Shown here piece after piece: positions 33,186 to 47,400 of a DNA stretch of 64,000 nucleotides (the first letter of the stretch is position 1; each line of letters opens with the position of its first letter). Below the pieces are notes generated by a model. It was not told where the DNA came from and ran no database searches. It saw only the letters and a program-made list of their open reading frames with translations. The position numbers were made by a program, and so were the translations under genes. The stretch is from positions 879,501 to 943,500 of the forward strand of contig JAJGOT010000165.1 of assembly GCA_022457155.1 (NCBI GenBank), given 5' to 3'. Source of the stretch: Cladopsammia gracilis. Lineage: Eukaryota; Cnidaria; Anthozoa; Scleractinia; Dendrophylliidae.

Positions 33186-33639
33186 CCCCCTAACAATTTA
33201 ACAAAAGAGGACTTTTGCAAGTTCTTACACTTCGCAGCTAAGATAAGGCGAGAACAGTTTACGCTCTGTTTATATTTTTACACAGCAAAGCGAGTGAAAC
33301 TAAATAAAAATACGATACAGTTATCACACGTACCTAACCCAGGGTGAGGTTATCGTTTTGTGATGTACCTTACAAATGCAATTGAAAGGCCTCTGAAACT
33401 ATTAAGCAAATCACATCGAGGAACGTACCGCTAACACTCTTGGATCGATCTTGGAATTTTAGCTCATTGAAACACCGCACTCACAGTTCAGACACACTGC
33501 CGATATGCTTAAACTTAAATGGTATTTTTTGCTTTCATGCAGACATAATCAGTTAATTAAAAGCGTTTTATTTTCCACATGGCTTGTTTTCTTTTTTTAT
33601 TTCAGGTGATTCTATTAAATAAACCCCGCCACTTACCAA

Positions 33640-34330
33640 CTGTTTAAAAAGCTGTGGGCGGCTTTAAGAATATTCACGATCGCTTCGGCAGCAGCGAAGC
33701 GTGGCAAGCATGCATGGCAAACTTCTTGATTCAAAAGCGCACAAATATGTAAAGAGAAATAAATCCTGAAATAAACCAGCTGTCAACAAATAATACGGCA
33801 ATGAAATGCAAAAGTCCCCTATACTTTTAATTTTATTTCGCGCCCTTAATAAAATGATTCAATGCACTTGAAATTTACAGAGATAGTGCATTACATTCTA
33901 AACTTCAGATCAAAAGATTTGAAAAACAATTCATCGACTAGTTTTTAAATAAACGCTTCCCTGACAAAAGTATTGCTTCTGTGAGCAAAATGAGCACATG
34001 TAAGACGTTGCCTTTGATCACATCAACTGGAATCTAGTGAAGCAAACAGGATGAAACCTTCAAGGAATGTAGTTTTATAGCACATGTATAATGCTCTCAT
34101 AGAATTTTAATAAGAAGCACAGAGTCGTTTTAAAAGTGTAGGTCTCGATGTTGAGAAAATTACTAATATGCAAAAACCATGACGTCAACAGATCGTTGTT
34201 ATGGTAACACCGATGTCAATCAAATCTACTGTTTTTTTTAAGTAGCTTGTCTGACCGAGCTCAGACAGGGAAGCATAAGCCGTTAAAGTTGGGATGTTTT
34301 GTTGCTAAAAAACCTAGTTGAGCCACCTTA
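33640..34330. mobile_element. Copy of the 14296 TIR family
   Basis: Shares 'ctgtcaacaaataa' and 'cgcccttaa..aaatgattcaatgcacttg', and ends 'gaccgagctcagacag' ... 'tgagccacctta', the same terminus as 15800-15879. The left end is rearranged. Confidence 0.75.
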
Positions 34331-34526
34331 ATTTGATTGTACCAGGGGGGTTTGGAGTGATATTCAATGGGGAATATTACATTTAATATTCCCCTCGACT
34401 TGTGAGGAAGTGTTTCTTCGTCACCGATGTACTCCTAATTGCAATTACGTTGTTATAGAAAAATAAAAAAAAATGAAAAAAGGCCAATAGGAATGAATTA
34501 GGCATGCAGATTACATTCTCGGATTT

Positions 34527-34655
34527 TAAAGTGCCCCTGTGATCAAATTTTTGATTTTCATTTTTTTACATTTTCGTGTACAATTAGACTTTCTTACTCA
34601 TCTTGCCAAATTTCAATTCATTACGAACATCAGAAGTCATTTTATTTTAAGACGA
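34527..34655. repeat. Solo arm of the 14981 foldback family
   Basis: Begins 'aaagtgcccctgtgatcaaa' and follows 14981-15108 closely, then stops. Confidence 0.8.
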
Positions 34656-34659
34656 ACAG

Positions 34660-35725
34660 AGCAGCAACACATATTTCTCACATGAAGGTGTGCCAGATTC
34701 ACGATATACCATGTAAATTAATAACGGAGCTCTGCGGGCCGAAGGCTCGCGCGGAGCCCGATACTCATAGAACACATGCCCGTCATTTTTCATGGTCATG
34801 GCCAGCGGAATGTTTCGCGGGCGGCGTTTGTCATGTCTATCCGAACCAGGGTGCTGAAAAGAATGGGCGGTGCAACGCGCCCATAGCGCTTGGTCACTGT
34901 GTGATGCGGAGCGAGACTGGGCCGAGCGCCCTCGAGAGGGCCGGAGTTAAAAAATGGCGGCAAATGGAGATCGATGGCTGATGAAGAAAAGGGTTTTCGA
35001 CATGAAGATTTCGATGTATTTTCAAAGCTGTCGGCGAGAAAGAACGGGTTTTATACTGTAACATTATCACGAATTATTTGAAGTAAAACGAGCTTGTTAG
35101 AAATGCGTTACGCAAAATGTTTGCACGCAAAAACTAAAACATTAATTCCCTGCGAACTATGACAGTAAACGGCTAAATGTTAAGAGTATAGATAGAGGAC
35201 CTTTTGCTCTTTCATCCGTGTAAATTTCGTTTTGAACTTTTTTGAACTTTTTTAGTTACATGCTATAGAATTAAGGTGGCTGTTCTGTGATGTGATTAAT
35301 ATTGAGACTGACTAGCTGTGGAAGCATATTTTTGTTTAAAAAAACTTCATGTGCCCTATTCAGGCACTACTAAAGCATTGAATGATAGGCTTGATCGAAA
35401 GAAGGCCCCAAAACACTAAAAACGTTTCATTGATAAAGTGTAAATTGTTGAAACATGCAGTGATAGGCGTACGAGGGGCAGGGGCTGGGGGGGCTGCAGC
35501 CCCCCCCCCCCCCCCCCCCAGTCGTCAAAAATATGGTATTATTCGGGCAAAACTGGTCGACTATTCGGGCACCACAGACACAGAAAAATTACTTAATTAT
35601 TTTGTGATTTAATGTCTTAAATTTCGTAACTCACATTACCCACTTAACTTTCTAGAGCTCTATATTACATCGATCATGTCATTGATGTGATAGCTCCACA
35701 AGATGCTAACTGCGTGAGCAGACAT
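34660..35725. other. Non-genic stretch with a dispersed repeat
   Basis: 34733-34830 resembles 30286-30380 ('ctcatagaac', 'atttttcatggtcatggc', 'agcggaatgtttcgcgggcg'). A 20-base C run lies at 35500-35519. No gene is supported. Confidence 0.5.
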
Positions 35726-35726
35726 A

Positions 35727-36123
35727 GGCCCTATTTACATGGAAAGGGGATGATCCTAGTGCTAGGATCATCCGATTGCAACATGTTTTCCACTTTTAGT
35801 TTACATGCGAAGGGTTGCATTTGGCCCTAGCGCTAGGTTCATCTTGTCTGAAAGTTGGGATGATCCTAGTGCTAGGATCATCCAAGCTCCATGTAAACGG
35901 CCTCGGGAGCCCCAAGGATATGTATGCTTTTGTTATCGTCGCCCACCGTCTTGCTTTGCAACCGCGCCGAACTCAAAGATACATGTACTGGGGCCATCTT
36001 GCCGAATTTTTCACGTAAACCAAATGAAAGGTTGATCCTGGATGCCGTATTTACGCATGTAAACCAAACGAACCTAGGATCATCCTAGCACTAGGATCAT
36101 CCTCTTTCCATGTAAATAGGGCC
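35727..36123. mobile_element. TIR element with 3-bp duplication
   Basis: Ends GGCCCTATTTACATGGAAAG and its complement, flanked by ATA (35724-35726, 36124-36126). The interior repeats 'gatgatcctagtgctaggat' in both orientations. Confidence 0.8.
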
Positions 36124-36490
36124 ATAGCACGACAAATTTGCGTTGTGGTCCGTCAAGGGTGGGAATGATATTGTAGACTGCGCAGGGACTGCAACTAAGT
36201 ATAATATTTGGCGACCATCTTGCTTATTAGGACAGTATGTGTGGTTGGTATCTGGTCGTTCAAATTATGTCTTCGTCGAAGTCTCGTAAAATATATGTTA
36301 TCGGTACTATGTGAACTGAAAAGAATGCGAGATGTAGAAGCTCATTCTCTCATCGTTCACAGTGATAGAAGACATAGAAAAGTAAAATATCAGCGAGTGC
36401 TAGAATCATCATGACGAATAAACATGACGTCACGAGTTTCATTCGGGCAAATTTAGTTTAGCACCCCCGACGAAATTTTTCCCGTACGCT

Positions 36491-37609
36491 GTTGAAGCCA
36501 CAAATGTAATAATTGACCACAAATGTAATAAAGCCCTCAAATGTAATAAGGATTGACCACAAATGTAATAAAGCCCTCAAATGTAATACGAATTGACCAC
36601 AAATGTAATAATGGATTTTACCGTGCGTTCTTCAGTTTGCACAAGCTACCAGCCCTAAGTTGTGAGGACCAGGATTTCACCAGTCATGCATATCTTTCTC
36701 GGACAATCAATTGCAAACTTGGACAAACTGAAGTTGTCTATGTACGGCTTTATTACATTTTTGGTCAATCCTTATTACATTTGAGGGCTTTTTTTACATT
36801 TGTGGTCAATTATTACATCATTGTGGCTTCAATTAAAGCTCGATGGCTTTATTGCATTTGTGGTCAATTATTACATTTGTGGCTTCCGTTGAAGCCACAA
36901 ATGTAATAATTGACCACAAATGCAATAAAGCCCTCAAATGTAATAAGGATTGACCACAAATGTAATAAAGCCCTTCTCTGATTCGCCGATATAGTTATAT
37001 AGGGTGAAAGACACGTGATGTTCTTCTTACGCCAGAGACAGCTCTGTCAAAGTTTAGTGGCAAGGTGATGTAACTACCTATTTCCGGGTTGATCATGTGG
37101 CCGATGACGTGGTATACCGCTTAGACCTAAGTGAACTGAAATGAAATGACAAGAGGCTAGGATAAATAATTGCTTACGTTCGTTCAGGTTAGTGAAATGT
37201 GAATAAACGTTTCTTTTAACTTGACAGCTATTCACTCCGAACATTACTTTCGTTTACATTTTATAACTGGGCCTTGGTTCCGTACTAGAAAATGTTTAGT
37301 TGAGATAATAGCGACTTCAGGTTTGGTCACGTGAATGACAGATAACGTCCAACACACTACATAGACAATTTCAGTTTGTCCAAGTTTGGTTGTCCGAGAA
37401 AGATATGCATCGACTGGCGAAATCCTGGTCCTCACAACTTAGGGCTGGTAACCATGTTGTGCAAACTGAAGAACGCACGGTAAAATCCATTATTACATTT
37501 GTGGTCAATTCGTATTACATTTGAGGGCTTTATTATTTTGTGGTCAATCCTTATTACATTTGAGGGCTTTATTACATTTGTGGTCAATTATTACATTTGT
37601 GGCTTCAAC
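36491..37609. mobile_element. Foldback element with internal tandem repeats, 1.1 kb
   Basis: Outer arms of about 255 bp (36491-36747, 37353-37609) are near-identical inverted copies starting GTTGAAGCCACAAATGTAAT. Each arm contains tandem 'ttgaccacaaatgtaata' and 'gccctcaaatgtaata' units. A second head-to-head set lies at about 36748-36975, centred near 36887. No transposase frame is seen. Confidence 0.85.
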
Positions 37610-38214
37610 ATACGCCGATGCAGTGATGGCATAATGTACTGTACTGCATTATAAAATCTAAGGCAATTTGAAAGCGGATTTTCTGCTTCCAGTCACACAG
37701 TTATTTAGCCATTTTTTAAAGACCTGTGAAATAATAAATACCAGCGTGCTGTGATACTGAGTGGTAGGACATTCCCAACATAATTTTTATGACAGACAAC
37801 ACTTACAAATGATAAAATTCAGCAATGGATAAACCATTATCTGCATAGGATATGTTTGTGGATTTAAAGATAAGCACATGTACAGAACATAAGAAGAACA
37901 ATAGAAAGGAAAGGGGCCATATTGTATTGTGTCAAACTAACGTTCATGCACTTTGTTATAGCAACATCAATAGGGACAGGGACATATCTTTATGGTCCTT
38001 TATATCTGATGTGGATATTTTGTGATCAGATGAGACATTCTTACCCTGAAGGAAGGGTGGTGGCTGTTTGGGGCTATACTTCAGGGTTTAAAAGTGACAC
38101 AGATCGAGTTGCAAGCAAAGCCATACACTGTATAAACTTATAAAATAATAAAAAAGGATCAAAACAAAACCCCTAAAATCTCATGCCTTTTCAGTATTTA
38201 AAAAGGTTTCAATT

Positions 38215-38815
38215 TTGAATAATTAGGTTATATATAAAAACGTGCTTAAATTCAGTCGTTTCATGATTTCTTTCATCAAAGACAATCATCTCGGCCTCGA
38301 TGCGCTATAAATGGTTCCCGTTTTGCGTTTAAACGGAAACTTATGGAGATTTGAATAAAATGTTTCGAAAGAAAATTGTGTTGTCCATTGTTATGTCTTT
38401 GTTCATTCATTACATAGGTTGAAAAGCGATTTTATGTAAACAAAACAAGACTTGAATTTTACATAGCTCTAACTTCACTCGCGTGGCCTTATGCAAATAT
38501 GTTTGTGTATTTTTTGCAATTTTGACTTCCAAATCAGTTTCTCGGGCAATTTTTGACAAGCAACAACTGTATTTTATTTGGAAAGTAGTCGTACTAGTTA
38601 TTCCAGACGGAGAAAAAGTTGTTTTTGTGAACTTTTGTACGGTCTAAATGTACTGTGCAGACGGTCGCGTAATACTGTTTTTGAGAATTGCTAAAATTAA
38701 AAAATAGCCCGGTCGTCAATCTTAATTCTTGTGCTTTCAACCTTTCACCTTAGTTAAGCTTGTTTAGAGAGCGACGCTGTTAGGCTCAGCCTATCTATAT
38801 ATATTATCTGAATTG
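38215..38815. repeat. Dispersed duplication, copy 2 (partner 30950-31590)
   Basis: Same orientation as copy 1 and clearly diverged by substitutions and small gaps. Confidence 0.8.
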
Positions 38816-40970
38816 CAAACATTAATTTTCCTCAACATTTCATTGATGTTTTTTCTTCATCAGTGCTTCATTACTCGTAGCCACAGTTTCTATAGTGCTC
38901 GCTGAAGTTTTCAGGGGAGATTTTTGCAACGGAACCGAAGGAAATATCATTTTCCCGAATGATATCGGGATTAAAATCTGGGCTATAAGGTGGCAGAAAT
39001 CATTGAAATTCGCCCAAAGAAACGGTCTCAAAACGCCTCAGAATACAGGTAAATCACGTTATCTTTATTGCACGTACAGATACAACTTTGAATGCTGCTA
39101 GTTATGGTGATATTTTTCATATTTTATTTTTCTATGACAACGTTATTGTGATTAGGTACAAGTGTCCAAGAGCCAAGAATGAAAATGCCAAAGACGACCA
39201 GCCTCGTACCCAGGTGTCGGTCTTGCGCGAGTGAACAGGATATGCGAGGCGTCGTGGGAAGGATGGAAAACCGGGTGCAGTGCATCAGTCCCACAACTCC
39301 ACGCGCACCGCGCTGGAATAAGGAGGGAAGCCTGGGGATGAGGCAGAAACACGAGCGCGACAGCTTTAGCAAGCAACTGTGTTTGGCTGATTTCTGTTCT
39401 TGGTGTAACTGTATTAAAATTGAAATTCAAACAAAAGATGAAGGGATGAAAACTAAGTTTACAAGAACTGAATTTCCACCTGAAACAGATTAACATGAGA
39501 ACATTGATGATTACCTCAATAATGAGAACAACGTTGTGAAGAATTTTACTTGAAAGGAGGAATGAAACTTGTTGGCAAAATGAAAACTAAATTCATTCGT
39601 TTAGTTAGGTTTAATCAAAATAATTGCTGAGGGCAGTTGCTTTATAAAAGCAATATTACACTCTGTTAAAAAATGGTAGTGGTGTATGAAAGACAACACT
39701 AACACATTGTTTGTATGAGGCTCTTGTTAGATATTTTGATAGTAAACCTGGTGAAAATCCAGACGAGTTGAAAGTACTAAAAACTCGCTCCAGAAACAAG
39801 ACAGGAGACCGCATAACCATTACCAATTATATGCAAACAAAATTGACAAAAGGGCCGGAGAAATCTAACTCGAGAAACCACGCACTCTAACCTAAATGCC
39901 TAATTGTAACATCCAAAAAATATTCGGACATTATATATGACAGCAGTGCGGCATGGTGGGAAAAAAAGTTACAGGAACAACACAAAGTTTGCTCTTCCAA
40001 AGTTACGAAGGCTGGCTAAGTTTGAGGCCGATCGGGTGAAGATTCCACGAGAAATCGCTTGCACAAAATATGGGAGCGTGGAGCGTTTTAGGAGTAGGGA
40101 GTCTTTTGTCCTTTAACTTGTGATTTCGTGACCGGATCTTCTCCAATCGAACCCAAGCATTGCCAGCCGTCATCACTCATCAAAAGCTACTTTCTAACCA
40201 AAAAATGAACTGTAACCAAAACGAAGTTTGTTCCCCCAAAGTCCGATTTCTGGGCGAGGTTTCGTCGGATGAGTCTGAAACTGAAAATACATTGTATCTT
40301 TGTCTTTTGCGTAGTTAATCTCTCGACAACTACACACTGAACAAACGAACTGACTCAAACAGACCGCCCTGTGGCATCAAAAATGCCTTGTCTGTCTGAT
40401 ATACTCTCAGTGTGTACACGGTGCGGGTCATGTTGGTGGTTATTACTCTATTTTTATGCAATCAATTTTGATTGTCACTGAACACCAACATGGCCGCCGC
40501 GGATACGCCTTATACCTGTTTGCATGATTTAACTTTTTGTCATCTATAGTTTTGTCACATTTGTATGATTTAACTCAGGGAGATTATTAATTTTATGGTC
40601 TATTCTGAGGATCATTAGCGAATCGGGCGGCTTTCGGAGTCATTTGCGCTCCAATGTTTAACTTGGGGATCATTTTCGGATCTCTACAGACGCCCTATGG
40701 ATGTTGTATTTTTATATGCAATGTATGCAAACAACAAACGTCAGTGATGGAATGATGATGTTTGGATCCTGGCGAGTTCGATAAGCTTGAATGGTACTGT
40801 ACAAAAAACTCGAAGCATGAACGTTGTAAAGAATGGTTTAATGGGCGTGTGTTCATGTCACAGTCTTTCTATATAACAGTTCTCAGAAGCCTGTATAGCA
40901 GTCACACGTTCTTACAGATTCTCTGCAAGCGTCATGGGCTTGTATGAGAACAACAGAGCGACAGCTTAGA
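38816..40970. other. Intergenic stretch without a supported gene
   Basis: Short open frames are present (for example 38895-39052 before a GTAAAT), but none resembles a known family. No clear repeat structure. Confidence 0.4.
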
Positions 40971-40977
40971 CTGCTGC

Positions 40978-40989
40978 TTTATTTTTATT
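40978..40989 (-). terminator. Candidate polyadenylation signals of SLC30A6
   Basis: Two AATAAA hexamers (minus strand) lie at 40989-40984 and 40983-40978, about 220 nt downstream of the SLC30A6 stop codon. Position and sequence fit a poly(A) signal. Confidence 0.6.
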
Positions 40990-41207
40990 GCAGCCTGTAC
41001 CTTCTAGTATAAGAGCTCAAATTGTTCTTGTAGTTTGTACATTCAGAAAAACTCGAAATATATTCCGAGATTAACGCGAAGCGTTCATGAACAACAGCCG
41101 GTAGCCAGACCTTTGGAAAGACACAGGTTCTTCCAAACACCGTCAAAATTAAATAATTTAGGGAATGTAAGTTATTTTGCATTGGTTTGTCACCGGCTAT
41201 CCTGTGT

Positions 41208-41441
41208 TCACGATGTTTTGTTGCGAGGACTTGTGTCCCCTCGTCCACCAGACGAAGCCTTAAATTGCTGTGGACTGCTGTAAGTCTTTGTGCCTTGGTA
41301 TGGCATGCCATGAGAAGCTGACAGGCTGGGTATATTGAGTTTTGAGCCACTTGAGGATCGTATCCAGTCATCTTTAAACACTTGCACGGTAAGGTGAGCA
41401 ACATGGCTGGATAACTTGTTGGTAACGTGAGCTAGCACCAT
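41208..41441 (-). CDS. SLC30A6: SLC30A6 exon 16: C-terminal end
   Basis: Begins 'MVLAHVTNKLSSHVAHLTVQ' then 'VFKDDWIR', followed by a Ser/Gly-rich low-complexity tail ending in TGA at 41208. The tail is shorter than in human ZnT6. Confidence 0.96.
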   Translation of the reverse strand: MVLAHVTNKLSSHVAHLTVQVFKDDWIRSSSGSKLNIPSLSASHGMPYQGTKTYSSPQQFKASSGGRGDTSPRNKTS

Positions 41442-44400
41442 CTGTAAAAAAGGTATAATAATTATTGAACATTACATTCCAAAAAGATGCTGCCTCGACC
41501 CTTTGACTCCTAAATTTCCACCAAAAAACGCTTTTTCAGGCTACAAATGCCATTTTATGGCCATTATCTAGCCAAATTGAGGCCGACTAGTCAATAACAT
41601 CGTTTGCAGCTTGGCAAACTAAACCCTCCTGCCATTTGTAGAAGTATTTGAGAATTTGAGTTCGGGCATGCGCACTGATCGAAATTTCGACAGTTTTGAA
41701 CGAGAAAAAAACGACTTGCCTTCACTTTTTCTTTTTTATTCTCAAGCCCGTTCTTTTAGTTTCCTTTTTGTCTGTTCTTTTTTGGTCAGTTTTGTTGACC
41801 TTTTAATAGTCTTTCTTGACAATGTAAAGTTTTCACCCAAGCGTCGCGGAATGTGGAAATTTTGATCGTCAAGTAGTCGTCGGTGGGAAGGGCAAATTTT
41901 CCTTTGATTTTGTGACATAAATTAGTTCAGAGGTTGTTTGCGTGAAACTCCAGTTCAATTCATCCACTCGGTCTCATCTGGGTATGTTTAGCAAGATTTC
42001 CTCCTTCCCTTGCCGATAACAATATGCATGACCCTAAACAGCGCCTAAAAGCGCGCTTGGGGGTGAAAGGGTTAAAGACGAGAGTACTGCTTATTCTCTC
42101 TGATCTTGACCGTGAAGCGTAAAATAGTTTTAACCAGTTCATCCGAATATTTGACACTTCATCGCGTAAATTGAAGTTAAATCACAAACGGGTGACGACA
42201 AATGTTATATCCACAATCACATTGCTGAGCGCCATTTACAAACTTACCACATAATTGACCAGGGGCACCCAACCAGCCAAGTTTAACAAGGCATTGATAA
42301 GTGATATTCCTATCAGCTACCAATTTTCGATCTGTTCGGATGCCTTAGCTAAAAAAAGTACTTTACACTATATTTTCGTAACACTTTCATTTCGCGATTT
42401 TCACAATTTCCAGAAAATCGCGAAAATTTGCATGCGCGACAATTAAGTGACCATACATACAGCTATTTCAATTAACGTTGTCGGGTGAAAGCTCAAAGCT
42501 CAAAGCCTACAAGTCAAGACCGAACGAGTAAACCGAGCGAGCACCTGTTCCAGGCATGCAGATAGTTGGGAGCGGTGAAATGAAAAGAAACGGCGCGAAT
42601 GAGCGATACGACGAGCGGGAGAAACGTCCCTTTTGCGCCGCTCCCAACTATCTTCGCTTGTAGCTTTGAGCTTTCATCCGACAACGTTAATTGAAAAAGC
42701 TGTAAAAGCTTTAAGTGAAATATTAGCCCTTTAAAAATAAAGTCGTACACCTCCTTTACTTTGCCCAAGTTACCTTTTGGTTGCAGTAACACTAGACATT
42801 GTACCTTGTAGGTTTTTACCAACTGGTGTGCCATGATTACGAGCATAAGAGGAATACAAATCAAATACAAAATTTTAGGCTTAAACATTGTGTGTACGTA
42901 GTCTGATTTATTTTCGTTTTTAAGTCAAATAGCGAAGGTTTAATTTTAAATGATGGATTTATCGACGAAATCGCGAAAATAAAGTGACTCAGTTTCTACA
43001 AATTTAACAAAATTGCGAAAATAAAGTGTCGCGAAATATGACCATACCCAAAGCGCGAAAATAAAGTGTCGCGAAATATGACCATACCCAAATCGCGAAA
43101 TAAAAGTGTCGCGAAATATGACCATACCCAATCGCGAAAATAGTGTCGCGAAATATGATCATACCCAAATCGCCAAAATAAAGTGTCGCGAAATATAATA
43201 TATATGTAAGGTATTAGGAACAAAATCCTTTTTTCCGACAAACTTAGCTCAAGTCAGATGCTTTCCAATAATTTTTTAAGACAGCTATTTCAATTTTCCT
43301 CCCGAAATTTTTAGCTGAACTTTTTAATGAGAACTAAAATTAACATTTTTCATCCTCTCTAAAACGTCAAGCGTAGTTTTTATTGGGTCCAAAACATTAG
43401 TTTACATTTCCGGTTTGAGAACCTTAACTCTTCATCTAATTGTAATCCGAAAATCTGAGGCGGTGTGACCATCTTGAACGCAGCTTTCTAGCAAAACAAT
43501 TGGTTGGTTGTCACTGATTGACGAGGACTCTGCCGAGTGTGTTACCTACTTTATGGAATACTGTCAAGGACTCGCAACATTACTGAATCAATGCCAACAG
43601 CTAGTTCATGTTATAAATGTTGTTTTGCTAGTGGTTCAATTTAAAAAAAAATGTAAAATCTGGTTTTGCGTTAAAGAAATCCCGCTATAATAAAATGACT
43701 TACCTGCTCACTAGCATCTCTTCTAATACGAACATGCAGGGATCCAGCCTATAACATTACAAAACAGCCAAATGTTATGATAAAAGGCTGGGTATCTTAA
43801 GGAGTAAGTTTGTATTTTTTTCGAGCCTTTTACACGACAGTGATCGCGTTTGAAAGTGTTTTTCGTAGTGCGCATTCATGCAGATGGGCGTAATAACGTG
43901 TCATATTTGCACTCGTTTTAGCGCATATTCACACTCTAAAATGCTAAATTATAAACGTCCTTTATAACAATTAATAAGAATAATGGAAGGTACATGTAAA
44001 TGCTATTTAGAGTAAATGTAATATACCATCGAGAAAAACACTTTTGTCTATTTGGATCCAATAGACACTGGCTAGATAGAGTCAGTTGCAGTTGTTCTAC
44101 TTGCGACTTGCATTGCTTGCAGTTGCCCAGGTCTAGGTGCCCACACTACGAACACACGGAATTCCAAAGCCAGCATTCATCCCAACCATTGCGTCCAGAC
44201 CAGGCCAAGTACCACTTTTTCTACGTGCAAGCTTTTACTTTCCTTGGTGTTTTTGACTTTCTGTTAAGCTTTCCTGGGATCTTCTTAATCGCTCTTAACC
44301 AAAACCCCAATGGGGTACCTGGTATTTGCCATTCTGGACTGCCTTGGCATTTGAGGCGTGTAGCCTAACAAGTTACGTGACTCACCATTCGTCCAAAGGA

Positions 44401-47400
44401 GACTGTCCAGAAATGCTCATTTCTAAATTCCAAAACACCATCTAAGGTTGATGCCTGAAAAAGGAGCCAAGAAAGTTTTATTGCATTTGAGCTATTTTTA
44501 GAGACTGTCAACTTTGCTATTTATGGTAAAGTACTTATCTTACTAGTTAGCTCTTTATCTAAGGTTTGGGTCACTGTTCACCATTGCTATCTTATGGGTT
44601 ACAGTCTATGTCAGGTGCACAGGGAGAGAGGGGAGGACCACAAGATGGAACTACTCATGCAAGTTGGTACAACTGTATTGCAATCAGTTGTACTAATGAG
44701 CTTTTGTTTTCTCCATAATGTAAAGACAAGTTTTTTTCATACACATGTTTATGTATTTATTACTTCATAATCCTGGTCGTAGGGACTGTTAATTAAAAGG
44801 CAAGGTGAACACTTTATTGTAAATACCATAGATTAATATTTGCTGACTTCATGCTATAAACTCATATCTATAACAGTTATAAATATTCTATTGTATTGAA
44901 TTATAGTTGGATAATGATGATATCACTCCTTGCACAATAACAATAGATGAGGTACAAAGTACAGATGCTACCAAACCATTTCTGTTTCTCTTCAGTTTTA
45001 GTGTTCATGGAAATCTAACAAAGTCGTTTGCATTTTTACATGCATTTGAAAAAAAAAATTACCGTAATATGTCACTTGGTGTCTGTCACAGTGCAATGGT
45101 TTAAACAATTTGGGGCAATAAGGCCTATGATTTGGCCAAAATTAATTAAGTCACAACTTTGGCATAGTTTTGCTTGCCAAAAATCATTATCTTTCTCAGC
45201 AACATTTTGGAATAAAGTGCATTTATTTGATCAAAAAACAAAAGATGTGCAGGGTCAAGTACGGTTCAACATAAATTGTAGCTCCTTCGTTATCTATCGC
45301 CATTGAAGTCTGCAAGGTTTCATAACCAGTCCCTGTATTAACTATGCTACACCTCACCTCACGGAGGCACTTGTCTATTTGGCTCATTGTGTCAGTAGGG
45401 CATGTCTAAATAAAATGAAAGAGTTTAATCAGTAAATTAAACCAAAAAACTAAGTATCCATAACTTCCTTATGGCAGAAAAACATGTGGAGAGAAAATGG
45501 TTAAAAGACTGTTTCCTTGGGGAACCCCCTGCTTCTATACAAACATAACACCACCTGATTACAGTCATATTAAGTTTAACTCCCTGTGGTCTGGCGTTAC
45601 ACTGTATAAGAAAGTTTGACATCTCTGTCAATTGATTCAATTGTAGCCTCAAAAGACGGTCAGTTTTGAAATTCAACATTATAATATTGTTTAATTACCT
45701 GCAGTAATATTTGGCCACTGTATATACTGAGAGGTAACATGGTGGCCCACATCATAAATGCAGTCACTATCGCACACAAGCTGTCAGCTATAAAGGATTT
45801 ACTGTCAAACAAACATACATTTGTACATGTATGAAAAAGGCTATAATATTGACAATAAAAATATGGTCAGAAGTATATAATTTAATGTAAGTTAGATACC
45901 GTGAATTGTATAATAATCAAACACAAGTCAACTCAATTTAGCTGTGATGATGCACATTGGCAAAAAATATCTTAATGTGTATGTGATTGTGTAGGAATGT
46001 AAAAGTTTGAGATGCAATTCAATTCAATTAATGTCCTGATTGATATACCGGTACTTCAAGCTCTGGATAGCACTATCCATTGGATAAAACTCTATTTATT
46101 GGATAACACAATTAGTTTTGTTAACACTTATTGACTGGATAGTGTTAACAACCGGGGGCCAGTTTATTTGGATTTATTAAAATGGTCAACTGGGAGCTTT
46201 GTGAAAAAGCATGGCTTTTCGTTGCTTGTTAGATCTTTGACAGGAAATCAAACATGGTGAAAAAAGTGATTATAGTACACTATAATGACTTCAAGTGATA
46301 CATGTACTTACTTGTAACTTATCAAAACATCAGTGGTGAAGACTAACGCAGCACCTGCCACACCCACAAGAGCTATGGGGTTGAACTTTTGAACAAGAAC
46401 TTGGCCTATGAATGGTGCAAACCCACAGATGCTGCAAGTGACAGATCAAATTAATCAGAACTAACAGCATTTTCATAGCTTTCACTCACAGAGCTGTCAT
46501 AACTCACAAAAACAAATTGCACAAAGAAAATGCTCGCCTCTTATCATACATCACATTCAGGCAAATCTAAGGAAGAGAAATTCAATGCCATAAAAAATTA
46601 ATGTGACTTGCCACATTTACGCAAATAGCTCCTTGATTTAACTTTACATGTAGGTAACTCACCTGTGACCAAAATCATTCACAGCATCCTGCAGCCAATT
46701 TGATGAAGCAGCTGAAACACAAATTTAATGCAGGGTTTATTAAAGCATTCTAAAATGCATAAAAAAATAAAAAAGCTGTGCTTCTTAATAATGAACTTCC
46801 TAATGGGAGAATTTGTCCTGATCTGAATTTAAGTACAGTACAATATCATATCACCATACACTATAGTCCAATCCAATCCACGAATGGTCACAACCCAGTC
46901 AATTCAAACTAATAACAACAGTTACTGTTTTTATAGTTTAGCAATGGATGTAAAAATGTTTCTTTTTCTTGTCAACAAGTACTTATTCTGAATAAAGGGA
47001 TTTCTGCCTTTCAGTGCGTGTTACAACTAGAAACTTTCAAATGATTATTATATAATAATAAGTTTGTATGCTGTTACCTTGGGACACTATGGTAAAAGGT
47101 TTGTTGGTAACACCATATGTCACAAGTAAATGTAACAATAATCCTACTGCTGTGACTGGAAGAAGATTATCCCTAACAATAATAGAAAAGAGAAATAATA
47201 TAAACATTGATAATACAAACATTGCTGTGAAGTAAAATAAATGGCATTTTATTCTTTCTAGTGAAATTGACAATACCATAACATGAAAATGATTCATATT
47301 TGAGTGTGTGCAACTTGGAATTTTAGAAAGTAAAGACCTTTTTTGCAAACTATTTATAATAAACATATTTTCTTTTACTACATGTAACAAAAGTAGATAA

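Noticed and set aside
34682..34981. 99-codon frame
   Set aside because: Overlaps a dispersed repeat also present near 30290 and shows no conserved motif.
38895..39101. Short frame with a possible donor at 39050
   Set aside because: No recognisable domain or following exon; codon pattern unconvincing.
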